From Thermoplasmatales archaeon SM1-50 (lineage in GTDB: Archaea; Thermoplasmatota; E2; DHVEG-1): a stretch of 41,132 bases of DNA. Made by a program: the position numbers and the translations under genes. The notes beneath the pieces were generated by a model, which was given only the letters and a program-made list of their open reading frames with translations, was not told the origin of the DNA and made no database searches. Every line of letters starts with the position of its first letter. Position 1 is the stretch's first letter. Shown piece after piece: positions 1 through 8,276 of the stretch. The stretch is taken from positions 1-41,132 of the forward strand of contig LSSI01000065.1 of the NCBI GenBank assembly GCA_001595945.1, written 5' to 3'.

Positions 1-886
1 TAGGAATTATCGCATAGACCATATTTGTTTCCACCTTTTGCGTTACCTGCACTCCCGGGACGTTTTCCAGTTGTCTTGCGAGAAGTTGGGCCATCTTGTT
101 TGCATGCAAGGCGTTCTGCAGCCAAAGGTCGTTGTCAAGAAACGCGGAGAACTGCGCGGAGATATACCGCATTTTACTGGTCAGTTGCATCCCCTGTTTT
201 CTTATGAACTCGAAATTCTTAGCAAGACTTTTGTCGAAAAACACCACTGCTTCTCCGTACATCATCCCATTTTTTGTCCCACCAAATGACAAGACATCCA
301 CTCCGACCTTTCCGCACATATCATTTAAACCGACATTCAGAAACGCTGCGGCATTACACAACCGAGCACCATCCATATGAATAAGCATTCCTTTGGTATG
401 GGCAAAGTCAGCAAGTTTCTGTATCTCTTTTGGGCGGTATACCGTCCCCCGTTCTGTTGCCTGCGTAAGAGAAATAATATGAGGCTGAGCCATATGAGGA
501 TCACCCTGACCGATGATTGATGGCTCAACCAGATCGACGGTAAGCTTCCCATCGGTCGTTGGAATCGTCAGCAGTTTACATCCAATATAATTCTCAGGAC
601 CACAACATTCATGGACCCAAAGATGCGCACTCTCTGCACAGATGATAGAATGAAACGAGTCGGTGACGTTTCGCAAACCAAGGATGTTTGCCGCGGTACC
701 ATTGTACACAAAAAAAATCTTGGTCTGTCTCCCGAAAGTTTCCTTAAGTTGCTCCAAAGCTTTTTTGGTATAGTCATCATGACCGTACGCAACGACATAA
801 CCATTATTGACACTGTGAAGAGCAGCAAGAATATCAGAATGCACACCGGAGTGATTATCGCTTCCAAACCCTGCAAATGAGACCAT
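1..886 (-). CDS. Low-specificity L-threonine aldolase, 3' end cut by the window edge
   Basis: PLP-dependent aldolase of the beta-eliminating-lyase/GLY1 family, which cleaves L-threonine or L-allo-threonine to glycine and acetaldehyde in the cytoplasm. The N terminus contains SDNHSG, typical of the family, and SFGGTKNG carries the expected PLP lysine at residue 205. HMDGARL at about residues 177-183 fits the cofactor-binding aspartate region. About 295 codons are present of a family length near 340, so the C terminus lies beyond base 1. I chose the ATG at 886 because the family starts just before SDNHSG; in-frame TTG and CTG codons lie a few codons upstream. A T-rich TATA-like stretch (about 905-915) lies only 20-30 bases upstream, suggesting a nearly leaderless mRNA. 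The family call is secure; the in vivo substrate is inferred. Confidence 0.93.
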   Translation of the reverse strand, partial: MVSFAGFGSDNHSGVHSDILAALHSVNNGYVVAYGHDDYTKKALEQLKETFGRQTKIFFVYNGTAANILGLRNVTDSFHSIICAESAHLWVHECCGPENYIGCKLLTIPTTDGKLTVDLVEPSIIGQGDPHMAQPHIISLTQATERGTVYRPKEIQKLADFAHTKGMLIHMDGARLCNAAAFLNVGLNDMCGKVGVDVLSFGGTKNGMMYGEAVVFFDKSLAKNFEFIRKQGMQLTSKMRYISAQFSAFLDNDLWLQNALHANKMAQLLARQLENVPGVQVTQKVETNMVYAIIP

Positions 887-1011
887 ATGTGCATCAAGCA
901 GCAATTGTTATAAAAAATCTTCTGTTTATTCATTGGTATGAAAGAAAAGCTAAAAAAAGAAGAAAAAAAGATTTCGTAAAAATGATGAATCAAAGAATTG
1001 TTTAATTTTTA

Positions 1012-1176
1012 TTAAAATCTCTTAGGTCGATGTTGCTGATAACACTCCCTGCAATAGACAGGTTTCGTTCCATTTGGTTTGAAAGGAACTTCACATTCTT
1101 TGCCACAATCTGCACAGGTCGCCTTATGCATTTCTCGTGGTCCGCCAAAACGACCGCGTCGGTCTTCTCTATACAT
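1012..1176 (-). CDS. Small zinc-binding protein with CxxC-x17-CxxC motif
   Basis: A 54-residue basic protein with cysteines at positions 21, 24, 42 and 45, exactly the CxxC-x17-CxxC spacing that defines a known family of small archaeal and bacterial zinc proteins of unknown role. The N terminus is Arg/Gly-rich (REDRRGRFGG), which suggests nucleic-acid contact, and the C terminus is basic (QQHRPKRF). TTTAAATA at about 1217-1224 is a plausible TATA box, roughly 45 bases before the ATG. It reads in the same direction as the threonine aldolase but has about 125 bases between them, so they need not be one operon. The zinc site is seen; the function is unknown. Confidence 0.85.
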   Translation of the reverse strand: MYREDRRGRFGGPREMHKATCADCGKECEVPFKPNGTKPVYCRECYQQHRPKRF

Positions 1177-1336
1177 AGTTATTACATCCTTATTATGCGC
1201 TTGTATGCACCATGGTGTATTTAAACATATACTTATATCAACGAGAGAAAAAACCTCCAGATATCTGTCTCTTTTAAAAAAGGAAGAAACAACTTTTCCC
1301 CTTCCTTTGCTTAAAAAAAATCGTGTTAATAGAAAA

Positions 1337-1407
1337 CAGCCCCGGGCGGATTTGAACCGCCGACGTTGGCTCCAAAGGCCAATATGTTGCCACTACACCA
1401 CGGGGCT
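1337..1407 (-). tRNA. tRNA-Gln (anticodon UUG)
   Basis: A cloverleaf can be folded directly. The acceptor arm AGCCCCG pairs with CGGGGCT, the anticodon stem TTGGC/GCCAA closes the loop CTTTGGA, so the anticodon is TTG, and the T arm holds GGTTCAAATCC. The first pair is A1-U72 and the discriminator base is G73; CCA is not encoded. It lies 44 bases downstream of the glnS stop codon on the same strand, so it may share its transcript. A1-U72 is usual in archaeal tRNA-Gln, while G73 is a known identity base for bacterial GlnRS. Confidence 0.95.
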
Positions 1408-1451
1408 AGATGTTCATACCAGGAATCTTTGATTTTATTTAAGGGTATGCA

Positions 1452-3102
1452 TCAAGTATTAAACGGTTCTTGATTCTTTCTTCGTTGTTTTTGTAGTTTT
1501 GTCCAGCTACTGCGTAGTTCAACGGTCCTGTTCAGAACAAGGTTGTCTTTCGTCGTATCTGGGTCGACACAGAAATAACCAAGACGTTCAAATTGAAACC
1601 TTTCAAACGGCTTAAGTGTTTTCATCGCTGGCTCTATACGACAGTCACGTAGAACCTCAAGGGACTGTGGGTTGAGGAATTCCTTAAAATCCATACCCTT
1701 CTGTCCAACAGGGTCAGCGATTGTAAAAAGTCTATCGTATAATCGAACTTCCGCAGGAACAGCATGTGACATTGACACCCAATGAATCGTTGATTTGACC
1801 TTCCTACCATCAGGTGCATATCCACCTTTGGTTGCAGGGTCGTAGGAACAACGCAGTTCGACAGGTCGTCCGTCCTTTTTTATGACCTCAAGACATTTAA
1901 TGAAATAAGCATAGCGGAGTCGTACCTCACGGCCTACGGTGAGTCGATAGTAGTCTTTCGGCGGGTTTTCCATAAAGTCGTCCTGTTCGATAAACAGTGT
2001 TTTTGAAAATGGGATTTTCCTGGTGCCTCTTGCAGGTTCCTCAGGATTATTAACCGCTTCAAGTTCCTCGGTCTGCTGATCAGAATAGTTCTCAATAACG
2101 ATCTTGAGCGGACGTAGAACGCCCATGAACCGTGGAGAGGTTTTATTCAAATCCTCCCTGATGTTATGCTCAAGGAATTCAAAATCAACCATACTGTTGA
2201 ATTTTGCTACACCAATACGTTTACAGAACGCCCGAATCGATGAAGGCGAGTACCCACGACGACGCATTCCACTAATCGTCGGCAACCGTGGATCATCCCA
2301 GCCAGCGACATGACCTTCTTCGACCAATTGAAAGAGCAGGCGTTTACTCATCACCGTGTATGTGAGATTGAGACGGGCAAACTCGATCTGCTGCGGATGA
2401 TATACTCCAAGTGCATCGAGGAACCAATCATAGAGTGGGCGATGGTTCTCGAACTCTAAGGTGCAAATCGAATGGGTGATTCGCTCTATAGAATCTTCTA
2501 GGCCATGCGCCCAGTCGTACATTGGGTAGATGCACCACCTATCACCAGTACGATGATGGCTTGCATGAAGGATCCTGTACATCACCGGGTCACGCATATT
2601 CAGGTTCGGATGTGCCATGTCGATTTTCGCGCGCAGGACCTTCTGACCATCAGGAAATTCTCCTGTTTTCATTCGTTGGAACAAATTCAGGTTTTCCTCT
2701 ATGGACCTATCACGATAGGGGCTGTTTTTCCCTGGTTGTGTGAGGGTCCCACGAAATTCGGTGATCTGATCAGCAGGCAAATCATCGACATACGCTTTTC
2801 CAGCTTTGATTAATTGAATAGCATATTCATACATCTGATCAAAGTAATCTGAGGCAAAGAATAAGCGGTCCTCCCAGTCAAACCCCAGCCATTTGACATT
2901 ATCGATGATGGATTGAACGTACTCCTCCTCTTCTTTTGCAGGATTCGTGTCGTCGAACCGATTTCGCATGACCGATATGAAGGTAGCCGTTTGGCTCTGG
3001 GGGAAACCGAGTATGGACCCGGCCGTTGTATTTATTTGTTTTTATGTTTTCATTGATGATTTCTCTGATGAAATCCTTTGTAACTTGTTCAATTGATTCC
3101 AT
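1452..3102 (-). pseudogene. glnS: Glutaminyl-tRNA synthetase, bacterial type, reading frame broken after the HIGH motif
   Basis: Class I synthetase that charges tRNA-Gln with glutamine. The N-terminal frame (ATG at 3102, or 3117 upstream) reads [16 protein letters not shown] and then [16 protein letters not shown], the GlnRS HIGH region. The rest is in another frame from about 2961 and begins [14 protein letters not shown]. It continues with [16 protein letters not shown], the VMSKR signature, and both anticodon-binding barrels to [12 protein letters not shown]. By memory of E. coli GlnS, about 17 residues between HAKS and RFDD are missing. A deletion of about 53 bases between two copies of AATCG would explain both the loss and the shift. 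It could be real decay or an assembly collapse. The start at 3102 has GTGAGG just upstream and lies 19 bases after the tRNA-Gln(CUG) gene, so the two are probably cotranscribed. GlnRS is unusual in Archaea and suggests transfer from Bacteria. Confidence 0.9.
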
Positions 3103-3121
3103 GGTCCTCACACTCATCTGA

Positions 3122-3193
3122 CAGCCCCGACCAGATTCGAACTGGTGTCTAGAGATCCAGAGTCTCTTGTGCTAACCGCTGCACTACGGGGCT
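3122..3193 (-). tRNA. tRNA-Gln (anticodon CUG)
   Basis: Cloverleaf seen by eye: acceptor AGCCCCG/CGGGGCT, anticodon stem AGAGA/TCTCT around loop CTCTGGA giving anticodon CTG, and T arm ACCAG/CTGGT with TTCGAAT. The acceptor stem is identical to that of the UUG tRNA, with A1-U72 and discriminator G73; CCA is not encoded. It ends 19 bases before the preferred glnS start, so it would be processed from the 5' end of the glnS transcript. Confidence 0.95.
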
Positions 3194-3230
3194 ATAATTC
3201 AACTATGCCGACACCAGAAGTGAAAATGTT

Positions 3231-3240
3231 TCATATATAG
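3231..3240 (-). promoter_or_regulatory. TATA-box promoter of the tRNA-Gln/glnS cluster
   Basis: CTATATATG on the minus strand is centred about 43 bases before the tRNA-Gln(CUG) 5' end. Initiation 25-27 bases downstream would give a short leader removed by 5' tRNA processing. There is no comparable TATA box between this tRNA and glnS. Confidence 0.55.
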
Positions 3241-3352
3241 CTTTTCATGATTCGAGTGCCTCTGAATGGTAATATTCCAAAGAATTATTTTTCCATGTTA
3301 TTAAATATTTTTATGTGTTATTGTATTTTTGTACAAAAAAATTGAAAGAATC

Positions 3353-3363
3353 TTTATATAAAA
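3353..3363 (+). promoter_or_regulatory. TATA box of the C11 peptidase gene
   Basis: TTTATATAAAA lies about 38 bases before the ATG at 3396. The predicted start site near 3383-3388 would give a very short leader carrying AGGGGA. Confidence 0.55.
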
Positions 3364-3395
3364 ATAACCCACTGTGTGTAATTAGGGGAATATTC

Positions 3396-5141
3396 ATGAA
3401 ACAAAACCATGTTGCGAAAAAATTATTGTGTGTTATGCTGATGATTGTTTGTATCAGTGGGGCAGTGCAGGTTGCGGCTACTATCAAGACTGAAACAAAA
3501 CCAACGTTTGAACCAGTAGAATGGGTTATTATGATGTATCTTGTGGGAGACAACAACCTTTCTGCCGCTCAGGGTCAAGTGCTTGAAAATATCAGACAGG
3601 TGGGATCAACTGCTGATATACAAATCACTCTGCTCATTGATCAAAACCTAGTCGGCGATACACGACTCTATTATTTGAATGGAACCAACTTAATGCAACA
3701 ATCATGGGAATCAGAATCAAGTATGGATGATCCTGCTACGATAGTCCAATATGTAACGAAAGTGAAAAATGAAATCCCTTCCTCCTACTATGCATTGTTC
3801 ATCTCAAGCAACAAAGGCTCAGGCTGGCAAGGAATCTGCTGGGATGACCATGGGCGAGGACAGATGATTATCATGCCAGAACTTCTTGATGCTCTAAATC
3901 AAATCACTACCAATGGAACAGATAGACTCGATATCCTTGGTATCGAGACCTGCATGACAGGCAACATGGAAGTGGCATACCAGATTTACTCATGCGTCGA
4001 TTTCTTTATCGCGTATCCCGAGTGCGCTATGCTTTTTGAATGGCCATATGTTCAATCGTTCACTTATCTAAAAAGTAATCCAACAGTAGCCCCACAAGAA
4101 TTTGCCATTACCATGGTGAACTATTTTGTTCCTCATGATTACCCACAGTACCGCATGAAAACAACGATGGCAGCAACAAACCTTAGCCTTCTACCAAACA
4201 TTACGACAGAGATTGACAAGTTAGGTGTCTTCTTCCTTACGTATCTTGATTCATATAAGAACCAGATAGCAACAGCTCTGGAAAGTGCACGTGTTTACGC
4301 CAGACTTTGGTGGATCGATTATTACTTAGATTTGTATGATTTTTTAGATCTTTGCACGATAAGTCACCCTGATTTTGTTTCTCTAAAAATTACGATACAA
4401 ACGATGATGGATGCCGCAGTAATTGCCAATGTTCATCTACCCAATGATCCTGCGCATGGACTAAGCATTTACTTCCCACATCGCGCAGGGGACTATAACG
4501 ATAGCTTACGCTATCCTACGCTGCCATCACCGTATGAAGCAACGAACTTTGCGATGGCGACTCACTGGGACGAATTCCTAAAGGAATATCTCGGCATTAC
4601 GAATAACACTGCGCCAGGAAAACCAACCATCACAGGACCTGAGAAGGGGAAAATTGGCGTGAAATATGAGTATATCATAAAAACAACAGATGCAGAAAAC
4701 CAAGAATTGCAGTATTTCGTCGACTGGGGTGATGGGAACACCACCGGGTGGCTTGGACCCTTTAATTCAAGTGAACAGATCATCGTCAATCACACATGGC
4801 AGACTAAAGAAACCTTTTTGGTGAAGGCAAAAGCAAAGGATATAATAGGAGCAGAAAGCGAATGGGCGACCCTTGCGGTGAAAATACCAATAATTCTAAT
4901 GAAATCAAGGATCATTCTCATTGGTAAAATCACTAGCCTTGAAAAAAATCTACCAATAGGTTTTCGATTCTTGCCTGTGAAGGTTATTGAAATCTGTGCT
5001 ATCAGCCGACAGGAGAGAACAACGAAAATACTTAATGAAACTCATGGAGAATATCCCTGTTGTGGGTATCTCCCATTTACTGAATTTAAAGGTCTTGTCA
5101 CAAAAAGGTTCCTTGTTGGTATCTGGGTAATCCCCTCATAA
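3396..5141 (+). CDS. Secreted clostripain-like (C11) peptidase homologue with PKD domain and altered active site
   Basis: A 581-residue protein. The signal peptide (MKQNHVAKKLLCVMLMIVCISG) justifies the ATG at 3396, which follows AGGGGA. Residues about 45-375 form the C11 caspase-like fold: VIMMYLVGDNNL begins it, and LGIETCMTGNMEVAY holds the nucleophile C186. The His motif that usually reads DHGSGW reads NKGSGW here, with K140 in the His position, so activity is doubtful. A PKD-like domain (VDWGDGNTTGWLGPF) follows at about 405-500. A C-terminal domain ends in FKGLVTKRFLVGIW, a pattern I associate with other archaeal secreted proteins. Clostripains cut after Arg or Lys outside the cell. It is the first of three tandem peptidase genes, each with its own TATA box. 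Confidence 0.9.
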   Translation: MKQNHVAKKLLCVMLMIVCISGAVQVAATIKTETKPTFEPVEWVIMMYLVGDNNLSAAQGQVLENIRQVGSTADIQITLLIDQNLVGDTRLYYLNGTNLMQQSWESESSMDDPATIVQYVTKVKNEIPSSYYALFISSNKGSGWQGICWDDHGRGQMIIMPELLDALNQITTNGTDRLDILGIETCMTGNMEVAYQIYSCVDFFIAYPECAMLFEWPYVQSFTYLKSNPTVAPQEFAITMVNYFVPHDYPQYRMKTTMAATNLSLLPNITTEIDKLGVFFLTYLDSYKNQIATALESARVYARLWWIDYYLDLYDFLDLCTISHPDFVSLKITIQTMMDAAVIANVHLPNDPAHGLSIYFPHRAGDYNDSLRYPTLPSPYEATNFAMATHWDEFLKEYLGITNNTAPGKPTITGPEKGKIGVKYEYIIKTTDAENQELQYFVDWGDGNTTGWLGPFNSSEQIIVNHTWQTKETFLVKAKAKDIIGAESEWATLAVKIPIILMKSRIILIGKITSLEKNLPIGFRFLPVKVIEICAISRQERTTKILNETHGEYPCCGYLPFTEFKGLVTKRFLVGIWVIPS

Positions 5142-5347
5142 AAACTCTTTACTCCTTTTTCCATTTTTTTCTATCAAATATTCAACAAAAGAATGGAGAC
5201 GGATAAAAGTATTTAGAGGAAATCCATTAATCAAAAAATCTTCTGATTATTTTTTATTTAAAGTACCTTTAACTATATTGTTTGTGTTATATAACAGGGG
5301 AAGGGATGAAGGATCAGAGAAAAGAGAATTGATGGGTAACAATTTTT

Positions 5348-5632
5348 TTAAATAAAAGCCGCTGGCTTACAGATCCTTTTTATTGTATCAAAGGAGGTAG
5401 GAAATACTCGCGTAATGGCGGGAAGCATTGTATTTCCTGGTCCTGCAGGCCATAATGTTGCCCAAAGAGGTTTGATAAGGAGGTTTTCCCCATGGTCCTT
5501 CATCATTAGTGCAGAAAGGATATCTTGACTATATTGGTGAAAGGATGTTTTGTGGATATCTGTCATAGTACGCCTATCGACAGGATTAAAGGTACATGAT
5601 TCTTTGATGATATCCATAAATTGATTCTTCAT
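5348..5632 (-). CDS. Hypothetical protein, 94 residues
   Basis: I do not recognise this protein. AGGGGT lies five bases before the ATG at 5632, and a TATA-like AT-rich run lies near 5682-5692, which supports expression. The sequence is of mixed composition with no signal peptide or membrane segment, and contains PLWATLWPAGPGN in the C-terminal half. It is the only minus-strand gene between the C11 and C1 peptidases. It could be a fragment of a longer gene. Confidence 0.45.
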   Translation of the reverse strand: MKNQFMDIIKESCTFNPVDRRTMTDIHKTSFHQYSQDILSALMMKDHGENLLIKPLWATLWPAGPGNTMLPAITRVFPTSFDTIKRICKPAAFI

Positions 5633-6233
5633 TTCAACCCCTAATTTTTGTCCTTTCCGTAATTATTAATATGAAGGTTTTATTCTATATTAAAGTATTC
5701 TTAATATTTTCCACCAAATTAAAAGAAATTTAAGATTAAATTATCAGTTCGGCCAAGATTAATTATATCTTTGATTTAATGATGAAAAGAAACCCTGGCA
5801 TCTCATCTGTCTTAATTTATAGCAATCCTAAAGATAGCAATCTACATCATTCTTGAGATGATGCTGATTGTCATGATAAAGGTTTGACCCATGTCTTTTT
5901 CTACAAATGATCGTTGGTAACGTAACTTAATGATTGCACTGCCTATGCTTACCACGGTGAAAAACCATGTGTTTTTACAAAAATAATTAAGCACCCCAAA
6001 TCTAAACCAGGAAAACATGTCGGGTTATTTTACTAAATCCTTATCATGCTAGACGACCATCGGTTAGTTTGAGGTAGTTTGAAAATGTTTTTTTATAATT
6101 TTTGTAATAATATTCTTAAATTACAGTGACCTTAATGCAATATTTGTTAATTTTTTTTAAGAACCTTTATATATTGAGAACCTATATTTAATAACTAATA
6201 CAAAGGAATTACACAAATTATGGGGATATTAGA
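5633..6233. other. 600-base AT-rich gap with one weak small ORF
   Basis: No clear gene. A minus-strand ORF of 58 residues at 5842-6018 starts MFSWFRFGVLNYF and ends SIISRMM, preceded by an in-frame stop. It has no ribosome site and matches nothing I know, so it may be chance or a remnant. The right end holds the promoter of the C1 peptidase gene. Confidence 0.3.
6166..6175 (+). promoter_or_regulatory. TATA box of the C1 peptidase gene
   Basis: TTTATATATT lies about 64 bases before the ATG at 6234. Initiation near 6195 would give a leader of about 40 bases. Confidence 0.5.
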
Positions 6234-8114
6234 ATGTTAAGAAAGAAAGTAATCTGGAAAATATGTCTTGTGTCGATGATCGCTTTTCTTGTCATCGCAC
6301 CAGCAAGTGCCCTTACTTATGGGACACGAACAAATCAAACATCATGTGCAACTCATACGCAAACTGATTCAAGTAATCCTCTACTAACTCCTCCAAGCTC
6401 CTTTGACCTACGAAATGTGAGTGGTATCAACTACGTGACCTCCGTGAAGCATCAAACTGGCGGAACGTGTTGGACTCATGGAGCAATGGCCGCCCTTGAG
6501 GGAAATTTGCTGATGACAGGGAACTGGAACGCAACTGGGCATACTGAAGAACCGAATCTTGCAGAGTATCATCTTGATTGGTGGAATGGGTTTAATACGT
6601 TTAATAACGATGATCACCAGGGGAGTGGTCTAACAGTTCATGAAGGAGGAGATTATCTGATTACCTCTGCCTATATCACCCGTGGGGAAGGAGCAGTATA
6701 TTGTGAGGATGCGAACGACCCTACTGAATATGATAGTGTATGGTATTCGTCTCCGCCAGCAAGATATAGTAGTTCCTATCAGTTGTTCTATCCCCGTGAT
6801 ATTGAATGGTATGTCGCAGGTTCAAACCTCAGTAACATCAATATAATTAAGGAAAAGATCATGACTGAGGGAGTCATGGGAACATGCATGTGCTATTCAA
6901 GTTCCTATCTTCATAATTACGGAAGTTACTATGCTCATTACCAACCCCCGACTAGCACCGCCGATCCCAACCATGCGATTGCTATCGTTGGATGGGATGA
7001 TGCCAAAGTCACGCAAGCACCAAACCCTGGTGCTTGGTTATGTAAGAACAGCTGGGGGTCTGGGTGGGGACCTGAAGGTGGGTATTTCTGGATTTCATAT
7101 TATGATAAACATAGTTGCCAACATCTTGAGATGGGTGCGGTATCCTTTCAGGATGTTGAACTCATGCTATATAATTATACCTATTTCTATGATTATCATG
7201 GATGGCGAGATACGATCTCTGACGTTAGTGAAGCGTTTAATGCGTTTGTGACAAATGGAGACGAGGCATTGGAGGCAGCCAGTTTCTACACCGCTACAAA
7301 TGACGTAATGTATGAGGTTAAAGTTTATGATCGGTTTGAGGGAGGCATTCTTTTAGATGAACTCTGTTCCATCACCGGTGTTATCGCTTATAAAGGGTAT
7401 CATACCGTTTCACTACCCAGTCCTGTTGGGTTCGAGGCAGGTGATGATTTCTATATCTATTTGAAGCTCTTTTCAGGTGGACAAGCTATCGATAGAACCT
7501 CCGAAGTCGCAGTACTGTTAGGTGGTAACGACCGGGGTACTGAGGTGATTTCAGCTGCCAACCAGGAGGAGAGTTATTATAAAAGCGGGTCTTCCTGGCT
7601 TGATCTTTATGGGTATGAGTTCACTGACCCGACATGGGATCACACTGCCAATTTCTGTATCAAGGGGTATACCACAGGATGGACACCAAGTTATCCTGAT
7701 TTGGACTGTGATGGGGAACTGACTTGGACAAAAATAAAACCAGGAGCGGCCGTCTCTGGTACCTTTACGGTACGAAATATCGGAGAATCCTCTTCTGAGC
7801 TTGATTGGGAGATCACCCAATGGCCTAACTGGGGAGACTGGACCTTCACACCACTCAGTGGTATGGGACTTACCCCTGAGGATGGAGAGATCACTGTCGA
7901 AGTGCAGGTTGTCGCCCCCTTAGAAAAAAACACGGAGTTTAATGGTACTATAACGGTGATCAATACCATTAATCCAAGTGATTATGATACGATCAGCGTG
8001 TATCTGAAAACACCCTTCACCCTGCAACCAATAAGATTTCCAATTTTAAATCTCTTATACAGCTTTCTGCAGCGGTTCCCTATATTAAAGACCTTGATGA
8101 GCCTGCTTCTTTAA
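6234..8114 (+). CDS. Secreted papain-family (C1) cysteine peptidase with lectin-like and Ig-like domains
   Basis: A 626-residue protein with an N-terminal signal peptide ending near ASA. No long pro-region is evident: the catalytic domain starts at [10 protein letters not shown]. Active-site residues are C79 in [16 protein letters not shown]247 in [12 protein letters not shown] and N272 in KNSWGSGWG. Residues about 310-420 ([17 protein letters not shown] onward) match the lectin-like domain that follows C1 domains in many archaeal and clostridial peptidases. Residues about 485-600 look like an Ig-like or BACON-like beta domain ([19 protein letters not shown]). The protein ends in a hydrophobic tail with [16 protein letters not shown], which resembles the end of the S15 hydrolase at 12802. 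It probably degrades protein outside the cell. Confidence 0.93.
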   Translation: MLRKKVIWKICLVSMIAFLVIAPASALTYGTRTNQTSCATHTQTDSSNPLLTPPSSFDLRNVSGINYVTSVKHQTGGTCWTHGAMAALEGNLLMTGNWNATGHTEEPNLAEYHLDWWNGFNTFNNDDHQGSGLTVHEGGDYLITSAYITRGEGAVYCEDANDPTEYDSVWYSSPPARYSSSYQLFYPRDIEWYVAGSNLSNINIIKEKIMTEGVMGTCMCYSSSYLHNYGSYYAHYQPPTSTADPNHAIAIVGWDDAKVTQAPNPGAWLCKNSWGSGWGPEGGYFWISYYDKHSCQHLEMGAVSFQDVELMLYNYTYFYDYHGWRDTISDVSEAFNAFVTNGDEALEAASFYTATNDVMYEVKVYDRFEGGILLDELCSITGVIAYKGYHTVSLPSPVGFEAGDDFYIYLKLFSGGQAIDRTSEVAVLLGGNDRGTEVISAANQEESYYKSGSSWLDLYGYEFTDPTWDHTANFCIKGYTTGWTPSYPDLDCDGELTWTKIKPGAAVSGTFTVRNIGESSSELDWEITQWPNWGDWTFTPLSGMGLTPEDGEITVEVQVVAPLEKNTEFNGTITVINTINPSDYDTISVYLKTPFTLQPIRFPILNLLYSFLQRFPILKTLMSLLL

Positions 8115-8225
8115 GCAACGTTGCGTCTGCAACTTCAAAGAGATACTTGAGAGGATTTGTTACTCAGTCTGCATCATTCATAAAAAAAGGTGTCCTAAGA
8201 AAAATACTTTTTTTGGGGAATATAG

Positions 8226-8243
8226 TTTATATACTATATATAC
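8226..8243 (+). promoter_or_regulatory. TATA region of the first C25 peptidase gene
   Basis: TTTATATACTATATATAC holds two overlapping TATA-like cores 35-50 bases before the ATG at 8277. AGGGGCG before the ATG is a plausible ribosome site. Confidence 0.5.
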
Positions 8244-8276
8244 AATAATAGTAATATAAGATTAGGGGCGTATATT

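Noticed and set aside
2899-3117. An intein or self-splicing intron explaining the glnS frame change
   Set aside because: Sequence is lost rather than inserted at the break.
5842-6018. 58-residue minus-strand frame as a transposase remnant
   Set aside because: No transposase motif can be recognised and no terminal repeats are near.
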